A DNA stretch of 64,000 nt. Source: Planctomycetota bacterium (lineage in GTDB: Bacteria > Planctomycetota > Planctomycetia > Pirellulales > Pirellulaceae). The notes beneath the pieces are model-generated. The model was not told the DNA's origin. It saw nothing but the letters and a program-made list of their open reading frames with translations, and did not search any database. The position numbers and the translations under genes were made by a program. The DNA is taken from positions 62,001 through 126,000 of the forward strand of contig VGZA01000004.1 of NCBI GenBank assembly GCA_016872775.1, read 5' to 3'. The stretch's first letter is position 1; every line of letters begins with the position of its first letter. Positions 49,155-57,840 of this stretch are shown here, piece by piece.

Positions 49155-50195
49155 CTAAAAATCACTTTCCCGCAGCGGATACGCGGGAAATGGAGCCTGC
49201 GACTGCCGATGGAACGGCGTCATCAATTGCTGGTAAACGTGATAGTCAATGCGTTCGCTGAGTCCCTGATTGTGGCCATCACCAAACCCGACAACGACAA
49301 CTCCCGGATGCTCCGACGATGGCCGAAGCGTGAGATGGGTTCGCGTCGTCACCGATGCCTTCATTCCGTTAATCTTGGCTTCGGACTCGACCGGCAAGCA
49401 ACTCGGCGGCGCAACGTTGGGTGCCGCGATATCGTAACGATACAACCAGCAGAACACCGTCCCGCCCATCTGATAGGGCAGAGTATTGTGCGCCTGCAGT
49501 GCACGCTGCTGCGCCGAGTTCGGAATGCCATAGGGCATGTAGGTGTCCGTGTGGAAAGCGTATTTTCCGTAGGCGTTCCAGGTACCAGCCAACAGGTTCT
49601 CCGAGATCAGAATCGTGTTCGCCGAGCCGTCGCGCAAATTTGTGAGGTTGACGCGGGCTGGAATGTGCGGTGGCGCCAGAGTTGGATCCGGGATCAGGTT
49701 CACGAATACGCCATTGTTGGGGCTCTCGAACTGGGGGGCCCAAACTTCGTTCGCCGGATCGATAATGCGACCGGCATTGGCCACGTACGAGTTTTCCGGC
49801 AGGGTTTCGTTCCGCTGCGGGTTACTGGGGCATTTCAAAATCTTGATGAATGCGTAAAGTCGCGGGTCATCCGCAGGAACGGTCGGGTCGTTCCAAAGGT
49901 CGTACATATCGAGACGTTCGACGTTCGGGAACAACATCACCAGCCAAGTGGCGGTTTTTTCCCCTGACTTACCGACTTGCAACCGTTCCATATAGCCCGG
50001 ATACCGCTGTTGGCTCGTTTCGAACGCGGCCGTCGCCAGCGAAAGTTGCTTAACATTGTTCAGACACTGGGTGCGTCGAGCCGACTCGCGCGCCGCCTGG
50101 ACCGCCGGGAGGAGGAGGGCCACAAGGATCCCAATGATGGTGATTACCACCAACAATTCGACCAGCGTAAATCCTCGACGTTGAAATCTTGCCAT
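49155..50195 (-). CDS. DUF1559 pseudopilin-like protein
   Basis: 346 residues. A prepilin-type N-terminus ([36 protein letters not shown]) with Glu5, followed by the DUF1559 pattern ([18 protein letters not shown]; a GDGHNQGLS box near the end). This family is greatly expanded in planctomycetes; the proteins are processed by prepilin peptidase and may be exported surface or pseudopilus-like subunits. The ATG has AGGAG about 11 nt upstream. Divergent from the TonB-like gene; an intrinsic terminator follows. Confidence 0.9.
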   Translation of the reverse strand: MARFQRRGFTLVELLVVITIIGILVALLLPAVQAARESARRTQCLNNVKQLSLATAAFETSQQRYPGYMERLQVGKSGEKTATWLVMLFPNVERLDMYDLWNDPTVPADDPRLYAFIKILKCPSNPQRNETLPENSYVANAGRIIDPANEVWAPQFESPNNGVFVNLIPDPTLAPPHIPARVNLTNLRDGSANTILISENLLAGTWNAYGKYAFHTDTYMPYGIPNSAQQRALQAHNTLPYQMGGTVFCWLYRYDIAAPNVAPPSCLPVESEAKINGMKASVTTRTHLTLRPSSEHPGVVVVGFGDGHNQGLSERIDYHVYQQLMTPFHRQSQAPFPAYPLRESDF

Positions 50196-50443
50196 AGTTG
50201 CTGCTTCTCCTGTAATGGTTTAATGCAACCATTGTGGCCAAAATGACCGCCAAAGTCCAGTCTTTAATCGCTTTCCATCCACGGCAACTTCCAAACCATG
50301 AATCGGTCGCTTGATCAAGTCCTGCTGATGAGTAGGCACTGTTCGTCCCGCGATAAAACCGGTACGGTTAAATCACGAAAAGTACGAAACAAGTAACCTC
50401 AATACTATTAAGCACCGGCCTGGGCCGACGACCATCAGCAAGT

Positions 50444-51517
50444 ATGCGTTTTCCTTTAATCGTAATCGGCCATACGCTAAATCCAAAAGGGGGAATCACT
50501 TCGGCCACCCGTCGCGTCGGGATCAGCTTGGCGGTCAGCCAAGCGGTCCAGGTAGGACTCTTGGCCACCTTGTCCCTGATCGGGCACCGGCAAACAGGGC
50601 CCGGAGTCGAATCGCCTCCACCGGGTTCCCATGCTGGCTCTCCGAGCTGGGTTTGGAATTCGGACGCTGCCGATTCGGGCGTACCAACCGAAGATCGTGC
50701 CGAAAAAAGTGCCGACATTGCGACAGGCCGTCATCCCGATCCGATGGGAGCCGCCTCCGTTGGGGTTCTTGAAGGCATGGAAGATCCCCCGACGACGCCC
50801 GTCCCTACGTCGACGATCTTTGCCTCCACCGGCAACGCGTCCGATACGTTCGGACGAATGGTCGATTCCATGGTCAGCGAAAGTTTGGGTGCGGAATTCG
50901 AGTCGCCGCGGAAATCAGCAGCCGCCCAGCGGCAGTCATTGACGCTGCAACGATCGCCCATTCACGATCGGGACCGTTGGCGGGATCCCGTGTTGGTCGA
51001 TGCGCTACCAAAGTTGCCTCGCGCTATGTCACGATCGGACGCATTGTCGACGACCGTCCGAGCCGAGCAGTCCCCGCTCGCACCGGAACACTCCGCTTCC
51101 ACGGATGCCTCCAGCGCCGCTTCGAATACGGCACCTTTCGGATCCGAGCTGGCGGGCGCGGAATCGATTGCCTCGCCGCGGCGTGAAAGAAATGCCGAAC
51201 CAGACTACCCGGCGGAACTGCTCGCGCGCGGGATCGAAGGCCTGGTGAAAATCCGCGTCGAAGTGTCCGCCAACGGCAAGGCGACGCGGGCGACGATCGA
51301 AAAACCCAGCGGACACCGGCAATTCGACGATGCGGCCGTCGCGGCGGTGCGCAACTGGCAGTTCGAACCCGCGCTTCGCAATGGCCGACCGATTGCCTCG
51401 ACGATCGTGGTGCCGGTGCGATTTCGCATCGAACGTCAATCGGCGATGCCGTATCGGACGATGCACCATAGCGCGTTGAACAAGTCCCGCAGGCCGATCT
51501 TCTTTCCCTCCGCGTAG
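50444..51517 (+). CDS. TonB-like C-terminal domain protein
   Basis: 357 residues. A hydrophobic segment (about 26-47, ISLAVSQAVQVGLLATLSLIG) anchors the protein. A long Ser/Pro/Ala/Thr-rich linker follows, then a TonB C-terminal domain (about 250-335: YPAELLARGIEGLVKIRVEV, FDDAAVAAVRNWQFEPALRNG). TonB transmits proton-motive energy to outer-membrane receptors; ExbB/ExbD are not nearby. The last about 25 codons run 82 bp into the convergent GT2 gene. The 248 bp upstream are shared with the divergent DUF1559 gene and hold no clear promoter. Confidence 0.82.
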   Translation: MRFPLIVIGHTLNPKGGITSATRRVGISLAVSQAVQVGLLATLSLIGHRQTGPGVESPPPGSHAGSPSWVWNSDAADSGVPTEDRAEKSADIATGRHPDPMGAASVGVLEGMEDPPTTPVPTSTIFASTGNASDTFGRMVDSMVSESLGAEFESPRKSAAAQRQSLTLQRSPIHDRDRWRDPVLVDALPKLPRAMSRSDALSTTVRAEQSPLAPEHSASTDASSAASNTAPFGSELAGAESIASPRRERNAEPDYPAELLARGIEGLVKIRVEVSANGKATRATIEKPSGHRQFDDAAVAAVRNWQFEPALRNGRPIASTIVVPVRFRIERQSAMPYRTMHHSALNKSRRPIFFPSA

Positions 51518-52302
51518 CCACGGGCCTGGTAGCGAATCGGGACTTCGGTTATCCGCAGATTCCGCCGCGAGAGTTTTGCGGTGATTTCCGGCTCGAAACC
51601 GAATCGATTCTGCTTGAGCACGATGCCGTCGAGCGCCGAGCGGCGAAATGCCTTGTAGCACGTTTCCATGTCGGTGATCGGCAAGCCCGTGAACAGATTC
51701 GATGCCAGCGTGAGAAACTGGTTGCCCAGCCGATGCGTTAACGACTTATCCTGCGGTTCGTCTCCAAGGAATCTCGATCCGAACACGACATCCGATGCGT
51801 TCTCCACCAGCGGCTTGACAACCGCCGGAATATCCTGGGGATCGTATTCCAGATCGGCATCCTGTACGACGATGACATCGCCGCTGGCGAGGCTGAATCC
51901 GGTTCGCAATGCGGCGCCCTTGCCCTGATTGACCGGCTTGTAAAACACAGTGAACAGGGGTGAGCTCTCCAGCGACTGCAGGATCTCGCGCGTGCCATCC
52001 GTACTGCAGTCGTCCACGATGATCACTTCCTTGGGCAGCGGCACGCCGATCACGCGGCCGATAATCGTGCGAATGGTGGCGGCCTCGTTGTAGACCGGCA
52101 CGACGATCGAGAGCTTGAACCCGGCCGGTACCGGGTACGGAGTCTCTGTTACGGCAACGGGACGCTCGCACCCTAAAAGGCCGACAAGCCGATCGAGCTC
52201 ATCCAGTACCGACGAGACGGTCGCGGCACAGTCGGGAGTCGCCGCCGAGTGCACGACGACAGGAATGCCAGTTGCGGTCGGGTCGCTGAGCGAAGGAATC
52301 AT
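51436..52302 (-). CDS. Family 2 glycosyltransferase (dolichol-phosphate-mannose-synthase type)
   Basis: 288 residues from the ATG at 52302; a longer frame continues upstream but is not homologous. GT-A fold with SIVVPVYNEAATIRTII, IIVDDCSTDGTRE, and the metal/nucleotide-sugar DAD of VVQDADLEYDP. Then GSRF, QFLTLASNLFTG, and the C-terminal QARGYAEGKKIGLRD. It probably loads a sugar onto polyprenyl phosphate at the inner membrane. The start overlaps the stop of the membrane protein 52299-54143 (ATGA). The C-terminus overlaps the TonB-like gene. Confidence 0.88.
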   Translation of the reverse strand: MIPSLSDPTATGIPVVVHSAATPDCAATVSSVLDELDRLVGLLGCERPVAVTETPYPVPAGFKLSIVVPVYNEAATIRTIIGRVIGVPLPKEVIIVDDCSTDGTREILQSLESSPLFTVFYKPVNQGKGAALRTGFSLASGDVIVVQDADLEYDPQDIPAVVKPLVENASDVVFGSRFLGDEPQDKSLTHRLGNQFLTLASNLFTGLPITDMETCYKAFRRSALDGIVLKQNRFGFEPEITAKLSRRNLRITEVPIRYQARGYAEGKKIGLRDLFNALWCIVRYGIAD

Positions 52303-54143
52303 GGTCGAGCCTTTCGGTGGTGATGGGATTCGAGTTGGACGACATCCGCGCTGGTCGGGTGCTGTTGAAATCGGGGCAGTGCAGGCCAGGGGACGTTTCC
52401 GGTCTGGGGCCGGAAATTGATCAGGCGATGGTCGGGAGGCAGGTAGCAGTCGGACGAGGCGTCGTCGAAACGCGCGGCCGAACCCCACAGTTCGGCAACT
52501 TGATCCTGATATAGCAGGACCCAGCGTGCCGACGACGACGCGACCGCTTGAACCGCATGGGACTTGTCCCGGTGCAGCAGCAGCAGGTCGGGGGATTGGT
52601 ATTCAAGCACGCGGCAGAAATCGACCGGTGGCGAATCGGGATCACGATATCGCCCCCACGGGAAATTAGCCCCCAACTCAAAATCAAAATGTTGATCGAT
52701 GATTCTACGGGGATAGCAGGTGTCGAACCGCCCGTCAAAATGGACGTAACTTGGGTCGCGATCGGTACCGTTCTCGGCACTCAACGCCATGATGGCGTAT
52801 TGTGCCCAGTCAAAGGCCACGACCAGTTTCCCATGCAGTCGATGGTCGGCGATAAATTGTAACGCGGTAACCGGATACAGGTCGCGGCGCACGGGAAGGT
52901 GCCGGGTCTGCTCCCACAGCACCATGGCGATTGCGGCTACCGGGACGCATAACAGCGATGCGACAACCGGCTTCCATCGTCGCGGGACAATCCGGTCGAG
53001 CGGGAGGTTCGGTTGCCCGAGCCTCCAGCAGGACAGCAAACCGTCGAGAAGCGGCGGCAGCCAGAAACTGGCCAGGATCGCCGCCAGTGCAATATGCCGC
53101 CGGTGCTCGATCGCCTGCCAGTAAACGATTGCCAGGATCACCAGTTGGGTGGCGTCGAGGGGACGTAACCTCGCGTTCCCCGCCAACCGGCATCCGGATC
53201 GCTGGCGAATGCGCGGCAAAGCGCTCACTAATGCCAGGAGTGTCAGGCCGAGCAAGATCCAGAACGGAATCCAGGCCAGGCTGGTAATGCGCAACGCAGT
53301 TTCCGGCGGCAGCCACTCGACGATTTCCGGACGCGGATGGCGGACGCTGTCGATCAGCCATTGATGCAGGCCGGGACCGTACGGATTGAGCATAGTGGCC
53401 GCCGTAGCCGCCGCGGCCAGCAGCGCGAAACGCCGCACCAGTCCGCTTGCCGATCGGCCTCGCACCCACAACGCCTCGATCGAACGCATTCCCAGGTACA
53501 CACCATAAATCAGCAGGCCGGCCAGAAAGGCGCCATGCGTATTGGCCCAGACGAAAAACAGCGGGCAGGCCCACCAGAGATAGCGCATGCGACGCGGTTC
53601 ATACTCGGGTTCCGATCCCGATCGGATCGCGCGACTTGTCAACCACCAATGGCCGCTCCACCCTGCGAAACACCACTCCAGCAACGCGATCAGCAGCGCA
53701 AAAAGCAGATAGGAAAAGAGCTGCGGACGCAGGTTCCAGAAGAAAACAAGATTGGCTGCCGTCAAGACAACGGTTCCCGCGGCCGTCAGGCGATTGGCCC
53801 CCCCTTGAATCGCTCGACGCAAAATCATCGTCAATAATGCCGCGCCGCACAGCACCTTCAGCATCAGCATCATGCGCGTACCGAACTGATCGACGCCTGT
53901 CGCCAGGAAGATCTCACTGAGGATCTCGTGGTTGACCCAGGGGTGCCCCGTCGCGGTAAAGGTGTATGTCGGAGTGGCGGGGAGGCCATCGTGGAGCATG
54001 TCGCGGCCGAATTGCACATGGCCCCACAAGTCCGGGTCGGGGATATTGTTCGAAAGTACCAAACAGCCCGCGGCGATCACGACCAGGAAAAAGAGCCGGT
54101 CCAGTGGATTGCGAGACGGTTGGGGGGTTTGCGAATTCGACAT
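52299..54143 (-). CDS. Multi-pass membrane protein, candidate GT-C glycosyltransferase
   Basis: 614 residues from the ATG at 54143. About ten hydrophobic helices across residues 15-420, then a soluble C-terminal part with VAFDWAQYAIMAL and FDGRFDTCYPRR. The first loop holds NNIPDPDLWGHVQFG; a D-x-D in this position is typical of GT-C enzymes that use polyprenyl-phosphate sugars. The neighbouring GT2 could supply that donor, so a lipid-linked glycosylation pair is inferred. I did not recognise a named family. The gene is first of its pair; the 332 bp upstream are noncoding. Confidence 0.7.
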   Translation of the reverse strand: MSNSQTPQPSRNPLDRLFFLVVIAAGCLVLSNNIPDPDLWGHVQFGRDMLHDGLPATPTYTFTATGHPWVNHEILSEIFLATGVDQFGTRMMLMLKVLCGAALLTMILRRAIQGGANRLTAAGTVVLTAANLVFFWNLRPQLFSYLLFALLIALLEWCFAGWSGHWWLTSRAIRSGSEPEYEPRRMRYLWWACPLFFVWANTHGAFLAGLLIYGVYLGMRSIEALWVRGRSASGLVRRFALLAAAATAATMLNPYGPGLHQWLIDSVRHPRPEIVEWLPPETALRITSLAWIPFWILLGLTLLALVSALPRIRQRSGCRLAGNARLRPLDATQLVILAIVYWQAIEHRRHIALAAILASFWLPPLLDGLLSCWRLGQPNLPLDRIVPRRWKPVVASLLCVPVAAIAMVLWEQTRHLPVRRDLYPVTALQFIADHRLHGKLVVAFDWAQYAIMALSAENGTDRDPSYVHFDGRFDTCYPRRIIDQHFDFELGANFPWGRYRDPDSPPVDFCRVLEYQSPDLLLLHRDKSHAVQAVASSSARWVLLYQDQVAELWGSAARFDDASSDCYLPPDHRLINFRPQTGNVPWPALPRFQQHPTSADVVQLESHHHRKARP

Positions 54144-54475
54144 GGCGACTTCCGCAACGCGCAGGCGGGCCTGGCAGGCAGGTTGGCAACAGGGCGGGAT
54201 TGATTCGTCGGCAAGTTCGATTACCGGGCGCGGCCGAAATGCCGGACAGGCGCTCGGAAAACGATCGTGGACTCTGGGGAAATATAGGTCACTCCCATCG
54301 CTCGGCACCCAACACTCCGTCGCTATATTCGTTATAGTTGGCCCTGGGCGTCGCACCGGACGGACCGACCGATCCGAAGCCGTCCCCGTGCATGGTGGAG
54401 GCTCCGGCGAACCAGCCATCGATCGATCAGGAACTCGACATAGATACTCGACATAGAAAAAGGTGACAGCACCCC
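54144..54475. other. 332-bp divergent intergenic region
   Basis: It separates the membrane-protein pair (minus) from the ATPase cluster (plus). It contains a small palindrome CTATATTCGTTATAG around 54323-54337 and a 13-bp tandem direct repeat at 54433-54458. No clear -35/-10 pair is visible. Confidence 0.5.
54433..54458 (+). repeat. 13-bp tandem direct repeat before the ATPase cluster
   Basis: ACTCGACATAGAT is followed at once by ACTCGACATAGAA, directly before the AAAGG ribosome binding site of the 54476 gene. A regulator site or a replication slippage product. Confidence 0.5.
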
Positions 54476-55492
54476 ATGACAGGCCACGGGAAACACGAAC
54501 TCCAGAATGTGCAGATCGGTGGAGTGCGTCTGATGCTGGGCGGATTCCACGAGGCTCCGGGCGAGTGGATCGGCCAGCAGGAGATCCTCCAGCAGCTTCT
54601 GGCGTGCTGGCTGGTCGTCGACAAGAACGACCTGCCGCTGGCCCCGCGGATCGTCGGGACTCCAGGGATCGGCAAGACGGCCTTGGCGATGGCTGCGGCC
54701 CGGAAACGCCGCCAGGAACTTTATATCTATCAGTGCACGGCCGATACGCGCCCGGAAGACCTGCTGGTGACGCCGGTACTCGCGGAGAGCGGTCGGATTG
54801 CCTACCACGCATCGCCGCTGGTGACCGCCATGATTCGCGGCGGCATCTGTATCCTGGACGAAGGCAATCGCATGAACGAAAAATCGTGGGCCAGCCTCGC
54901 GCCGCTGCTGGACCACCGCCGCTACGTCGAGTCGATCGTCGCCGGGATCACGATCCCGGCCCACGCCGATTTTCGTTGCTGCGTGACGATGAATCAGGAC
55001 GAATCGACCTACGAAATTCCCGACTACATTCTCAGCCGCCTGCAACCAACATTGCCGCTGGGCTTCCCGAACCGGCAAGACGAAATGGCGATCCTGAAAT
55101 ACCACCTGCCGTTCGCGGAGTCGGACATGCTGGCGATGACGGTCGATTTCCTGCAGCACGCCCACGAGTTGAAGCTCGATTTTTCCCCGCGCGACGGGCT
55201 GAACCTGCTGCGCTACGCGATGAAGCGGTTAGCGCAGCATCCCCAGCATCCGCTGTCGAAGGATCAAACGTGGCACGAAGCGCTGCAGCGATGCCTCGGC
55301 GACGACGCGCTTGATCTCGAAGCGCTGGCGGAGCGTCGCAAACGGTCGCTGGGAGGTGACGCAGTACCTCTGGGTCTGGGCGACTTTTTCTTTCAGCCCG
55401 ACGATCCTCTGCACCCGGATCGCGACGACGACGACCAACATTCGGACGAGGAGGACGACGACGGCGGCGAGGGTGAAAGGGACGACGACTGA
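54476..55492 (+). CDS. MoxR-type AAA ATPase
   Basis: 338 residues. Walker [11 protein letters not shown] (61-70), Walker [11 protein letters not shown] (123-132), sensor 1 CCVTMNQDE (168-176), and a sensor 2-type helical lid ([17 protein letters not shown]). It resembles MoxR/RavA-like ATPases that usually remodel a VWA-domain partner. The last about 20 residues are almost all Asp/Glu. First gene of a same-strand run; the next gene starts 10 bp later. No VWA protein is adjacent, so the next gene product is the likely partner. Confidence 0.85.
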   Translation: MTGHGKHELQNVQIGGVRLMLGGFHEAPGEWIGQQEILQQLLACWLVVDKNDLPLAPRIVGTPGIGKTALAMAAARKRRQELYIYQCTADTRPEDLLVTPVLAESGRIAYHASPLVTAMIRGGICILDEGNRMNEKSWASLAPLLDHRRYVESIVAGITIPAHADFRCCVTMNQDESTYEIPDYILSRLQPTLPLGFPNRQDEMAILKYHLPFAESDMLAMTVDFLQHAHELKLDFSPRDGLNLLRYAMKRLAQHPQHPLSKDQTWHEALQRCLGDDALDLEALAERRKRSLGGDAVPLGLGDFFFQPDDPLHPDRDDDDQHSDEEDDDGGEGERDDD

Positions 55493-55502
55493 CGAGGCGA
55501 GT

Positions 55503-57377
55503 ATGGCTGGGGACCTGGATCGCGTCTTCGCATTAGGATCGCGCATCCGCATCATCCCGATTATTCATGGCAGCGCGGACTGCGCGGTCGAAGTGCGCCG
55601 CCGACTGCTTGCCCGGCGATTCGACTGCCTGGCCGTGCCGTTGCCGCCATCGTTCCAGTCGTCCGTCGAAGCGGCGATCGACTTTCTGCCGTCGCCCTGC
55701 ATGGTGACGCAGCGCGCGACCGGGTACGTGCTCGGGGACGCGCCGGCCACGTTGAGTTACGTACCGATCGACCCCTGCCAAGGCGTTATCGCGGCGCTGC
55801 GATTGGCGCTCCAGGAACGGGTCCGGCGCGCGTTCATCGATCTGGAAACCGATCGGTTCCAGCCGGTTTCGCGGACGTTGCCCGATCCGTATGCGTTGAA
55901 GCAGGCGCCGTTGGAGCGATTCGCCGCCGCGGTGCTCCCGTCCCTGGGCCCGCTGCCCGCCGGCCAGCCGCAGAATCGGGTCGAATGGATGGCCCAACGG
56001 CTGCGCGAGCTGGAACGGCGCTACGAGTCGATCGTCCTGGTCTGTTCGCTGACCGACTGGCCCTGGATTGTGAATGCGTATCTGGACCAGAACGCGCCAA
56101 CCGCCGAGCCGGATGAAGTCGAGCCGGATGAAGTCGAGGATGTGCAGGCCTGGCGCGTTGATCCGGAGTCGCTGCTGTTCCTGCTCGGCGAACTCCCATT
56201 CGTTACCGCATTGCACGAACGGGCACGCGCGGAACTCGACAGTGACGAAAACCTGACCGTGGATGGCATCAAGGAGTTGCTGATCGCGGCGCGGACTGCG
56301 TACAACGCCGACTTGAAGGACCGAGCTCGAAAAATTCCGCCGCTGCTGCTTTCACAGCTGTTGAATTATGTGCGCAACCTCACGCTCCTGGAACGCCGCT
56401 TGACCCCAGACCTTTACACGCTGGTGACAGCGGCAAAGCAGACGGCCGGCGACCAGTACGCCTTGCACCTTGCCGAAACTGCGGCAACCTATCCGATCTC
56501 GAACCCGGAGCCACCGCCACTTCCGGTCGTGAAGGTCGGCATCAACAAAGGGCGGCTCAACGATGGAGAACTGGTCAAACTCGTCAGCCGGCTGCCCGGT
56601 CCGCCGGTGCAATGGCGCAGCTGCAAACTCAGCCGGCGTCCCCCTTTTGCCGATCGGATCCGCTGGCGCATGGCCTGGAATCCTTTTTCGCAATGCAGTT
56701 GGCCACCGGAGGACGAGCAGATTGAACAGTTTCGTGCGCACCTGTTCGAACGTGCGCGCCAGGTGATCGGCGCCGACCTGGTTCGGACCGAGAAATTCAC
56801 GACGAGCGTCCGGGATGGAATCGATATTCGAGAGACGATGCGGCACTGGCACGACGGTGAAATCCACGTGAGGATCTTGCCGCGCAGCCAGGGGCGTCTC
56901 GACTGCGCCGTGATGCTGTTCGACTCGCCCGCCGAACCGCAGAAGTATCCCTGGCGCACGACCTGGTTCGCCGAACACAAGGAGGAGTCGACACTGGCGT
57001 TTTTCGCCAGTGATTACCGTCGCGAGCCGGTCGGGCCGGGAATCTGCCTGGCGACCTACGGCGGCGCGATGTTCTTGTTTCCTCCGCTGCCGATTCCCGA
57101 CATCTGGACCGACCCGCGCCTCGACTTTACCGAAACGTTGGAGGAACGATTGATCGCCGCTGCTTGCCTGCACAGCGCCTGCCGACAGATCGCCTTGCTG
57201 AGCACCGCGGCGCCCGGCGCCGGTTGGCGCCGGCTGGCCAGGAAATTCCGCAAAACACTGGTCCATGTTTCGCTGTCAAATTTCAGCGATGCGACGATCC
57301 AGCAGCTGCGAATGGTGCATGTACTTAATGGTCGCGAGATCCGCAGCTTCGCCGCGCATTTCATTCGCAAATCGTAA
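55503..57377 (+). CDS. Conserved-looking protein of unknown function, paired with the ATPase
   Basis: 624 residues from the ATG at 55503; the longer open frame shadows the previous gene. No domain recognised with confidence. The N-terminus (RIIPIIHGSADCAVEVRRRLLARRFDCLAVPLP) loosely recalls proteins with an HGS..C-type motif such as the TraB/EreA-like group. A repeated EPDEV pair (15-bp DNA duplication at 56106-56135) lies in a linker. Residues about 290-400 are helical. The C-terminal part is mixed alpha/beta with many Trp/Arg (WRTTWFAEHKEESTLAFFASDYRREP). No signal peptide or membrane helix, so cytoplasmic. The short gap to the ATPase suggests a complex. Confidence 0.7.
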   Translation: MAGDLDRVFALGSRIRIIPIIHGSADCAVEVRRRLLARRFDCLAVPLPPSFQSSVEAAIDFLPSPCMVTQRATGYVLGDAPATLSYVPIDPCQGVIAALRLALQERVRRAFIDLETDRFQPVSRTLPDPYALKQAPLERFAAAVLPSLGPLPAGQPQNRVEWMAQRLRELERRYESIVLVCSLTDWPWIVNAYLDQNAPTAEPDEVEPDEVEDVQAWRVDPESLLFLLGELPFVTALHERARAELDSDENLTVDGIKELLIAARTAYNADLKDRARKIPPLLLSQLLNYVRNLTLLERRLTPDLYTLVTAAKQTAGDQYALHLAETAATYPISNPEPPPLPVVKVGINKGRLNDGELVKLVSRLPGPPVQWRSCKLSRRPPFADRIRWRMAWNPFSQCSWPPEDEQIEQFRAHLFERARQVIGADLVRTEKFTTSVRDGIDIRETMRHWHDGEIHVRILPRSQGRLDCAVMLFDSPAEPQKYPWRTTWFAEHKEESTLAFFASDYRREPVGPGICLATYGGAMFLFPPLPIPDIWTDPRLDFTETLEERLIAAACLHSACRQIALLSTAAPGAGWRRLARKFRKTLVHVSLSNFSDATIQQLRMVHVLNGREIRSFAAHFIRKS

Positions 57378-57468
57378 GCGATCGGAAGGCGGGGGGTCAA
57401 ATTCCGGAAAAAACCTGTTATGATCTAACCCGTTGATCCGGCGATTCCGCCGCTGTGGGAGTTGAGGC

Positions 57469-57840
57469 ATGAATCAATTGAAGAAATTCGAAAATCTGCT
57501 GGTAATGGCGATGGCCGACGGCGGAATTTCCGAACGAGAAATCAAGTTCTTGTCCGAACGTTGCGAACGGTGGGGACTCAGCGACAGCCAGTTTGCCGAA
57601 GCGATGCAGTTCGCCTTGAACAATCCGGGGCAACTGGAGATTCCCCAGCGCCGTTCGGAACGGATCGAAATGCTGCAGGACCTGATTCGCACGATGGCCG
57701 CTGACGGTCAGCTTTCGGAAGTCGAGAAGCGAGTGTTCGCCACCGCTGCAGCGGTGATGGAAATCTCGTCCGAGGACGTCAACCGATTGATCGACGATTT
57801 GCTGCTCAAGGCCGAGCGCCAGCGCGAACCGCAAAAATGA
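57469..57840 (+). CDS. TerB-like protein
   Basis: 123 residues, all helical, two EF-hand-like acidic turns: VMAMADGGISEREIKFL and IRTMAADGQLSEVEKRVF. These fit the TerB fold of tellurite-resistance and phage/stress systems. A TATGAT (57419-57424) in the 91-bp gap could be the -10 of a separate promoter. Its stop overlaps the start of the multihaem gene (ATGA), so the two may be translated together. Confidence 0.8.
   Translation: MNQLKKFENLLVMAMADGGISEREIKFLSERCERWGLSDSQFAEAMQFALNNPGQLEIPQRRSERIEMLQDLIRTMAADGQLSEVEKRVFATAAAVMEISSEDVNRLIDDLLLKAERQREPQK

Noticed and set aside
54463-55314. A 283-codon frame overlapping the ATPase in another frame
   Set aside because: Arg/Asp-rich, no recognisable features, while the ATPase frame has Walker motifs.
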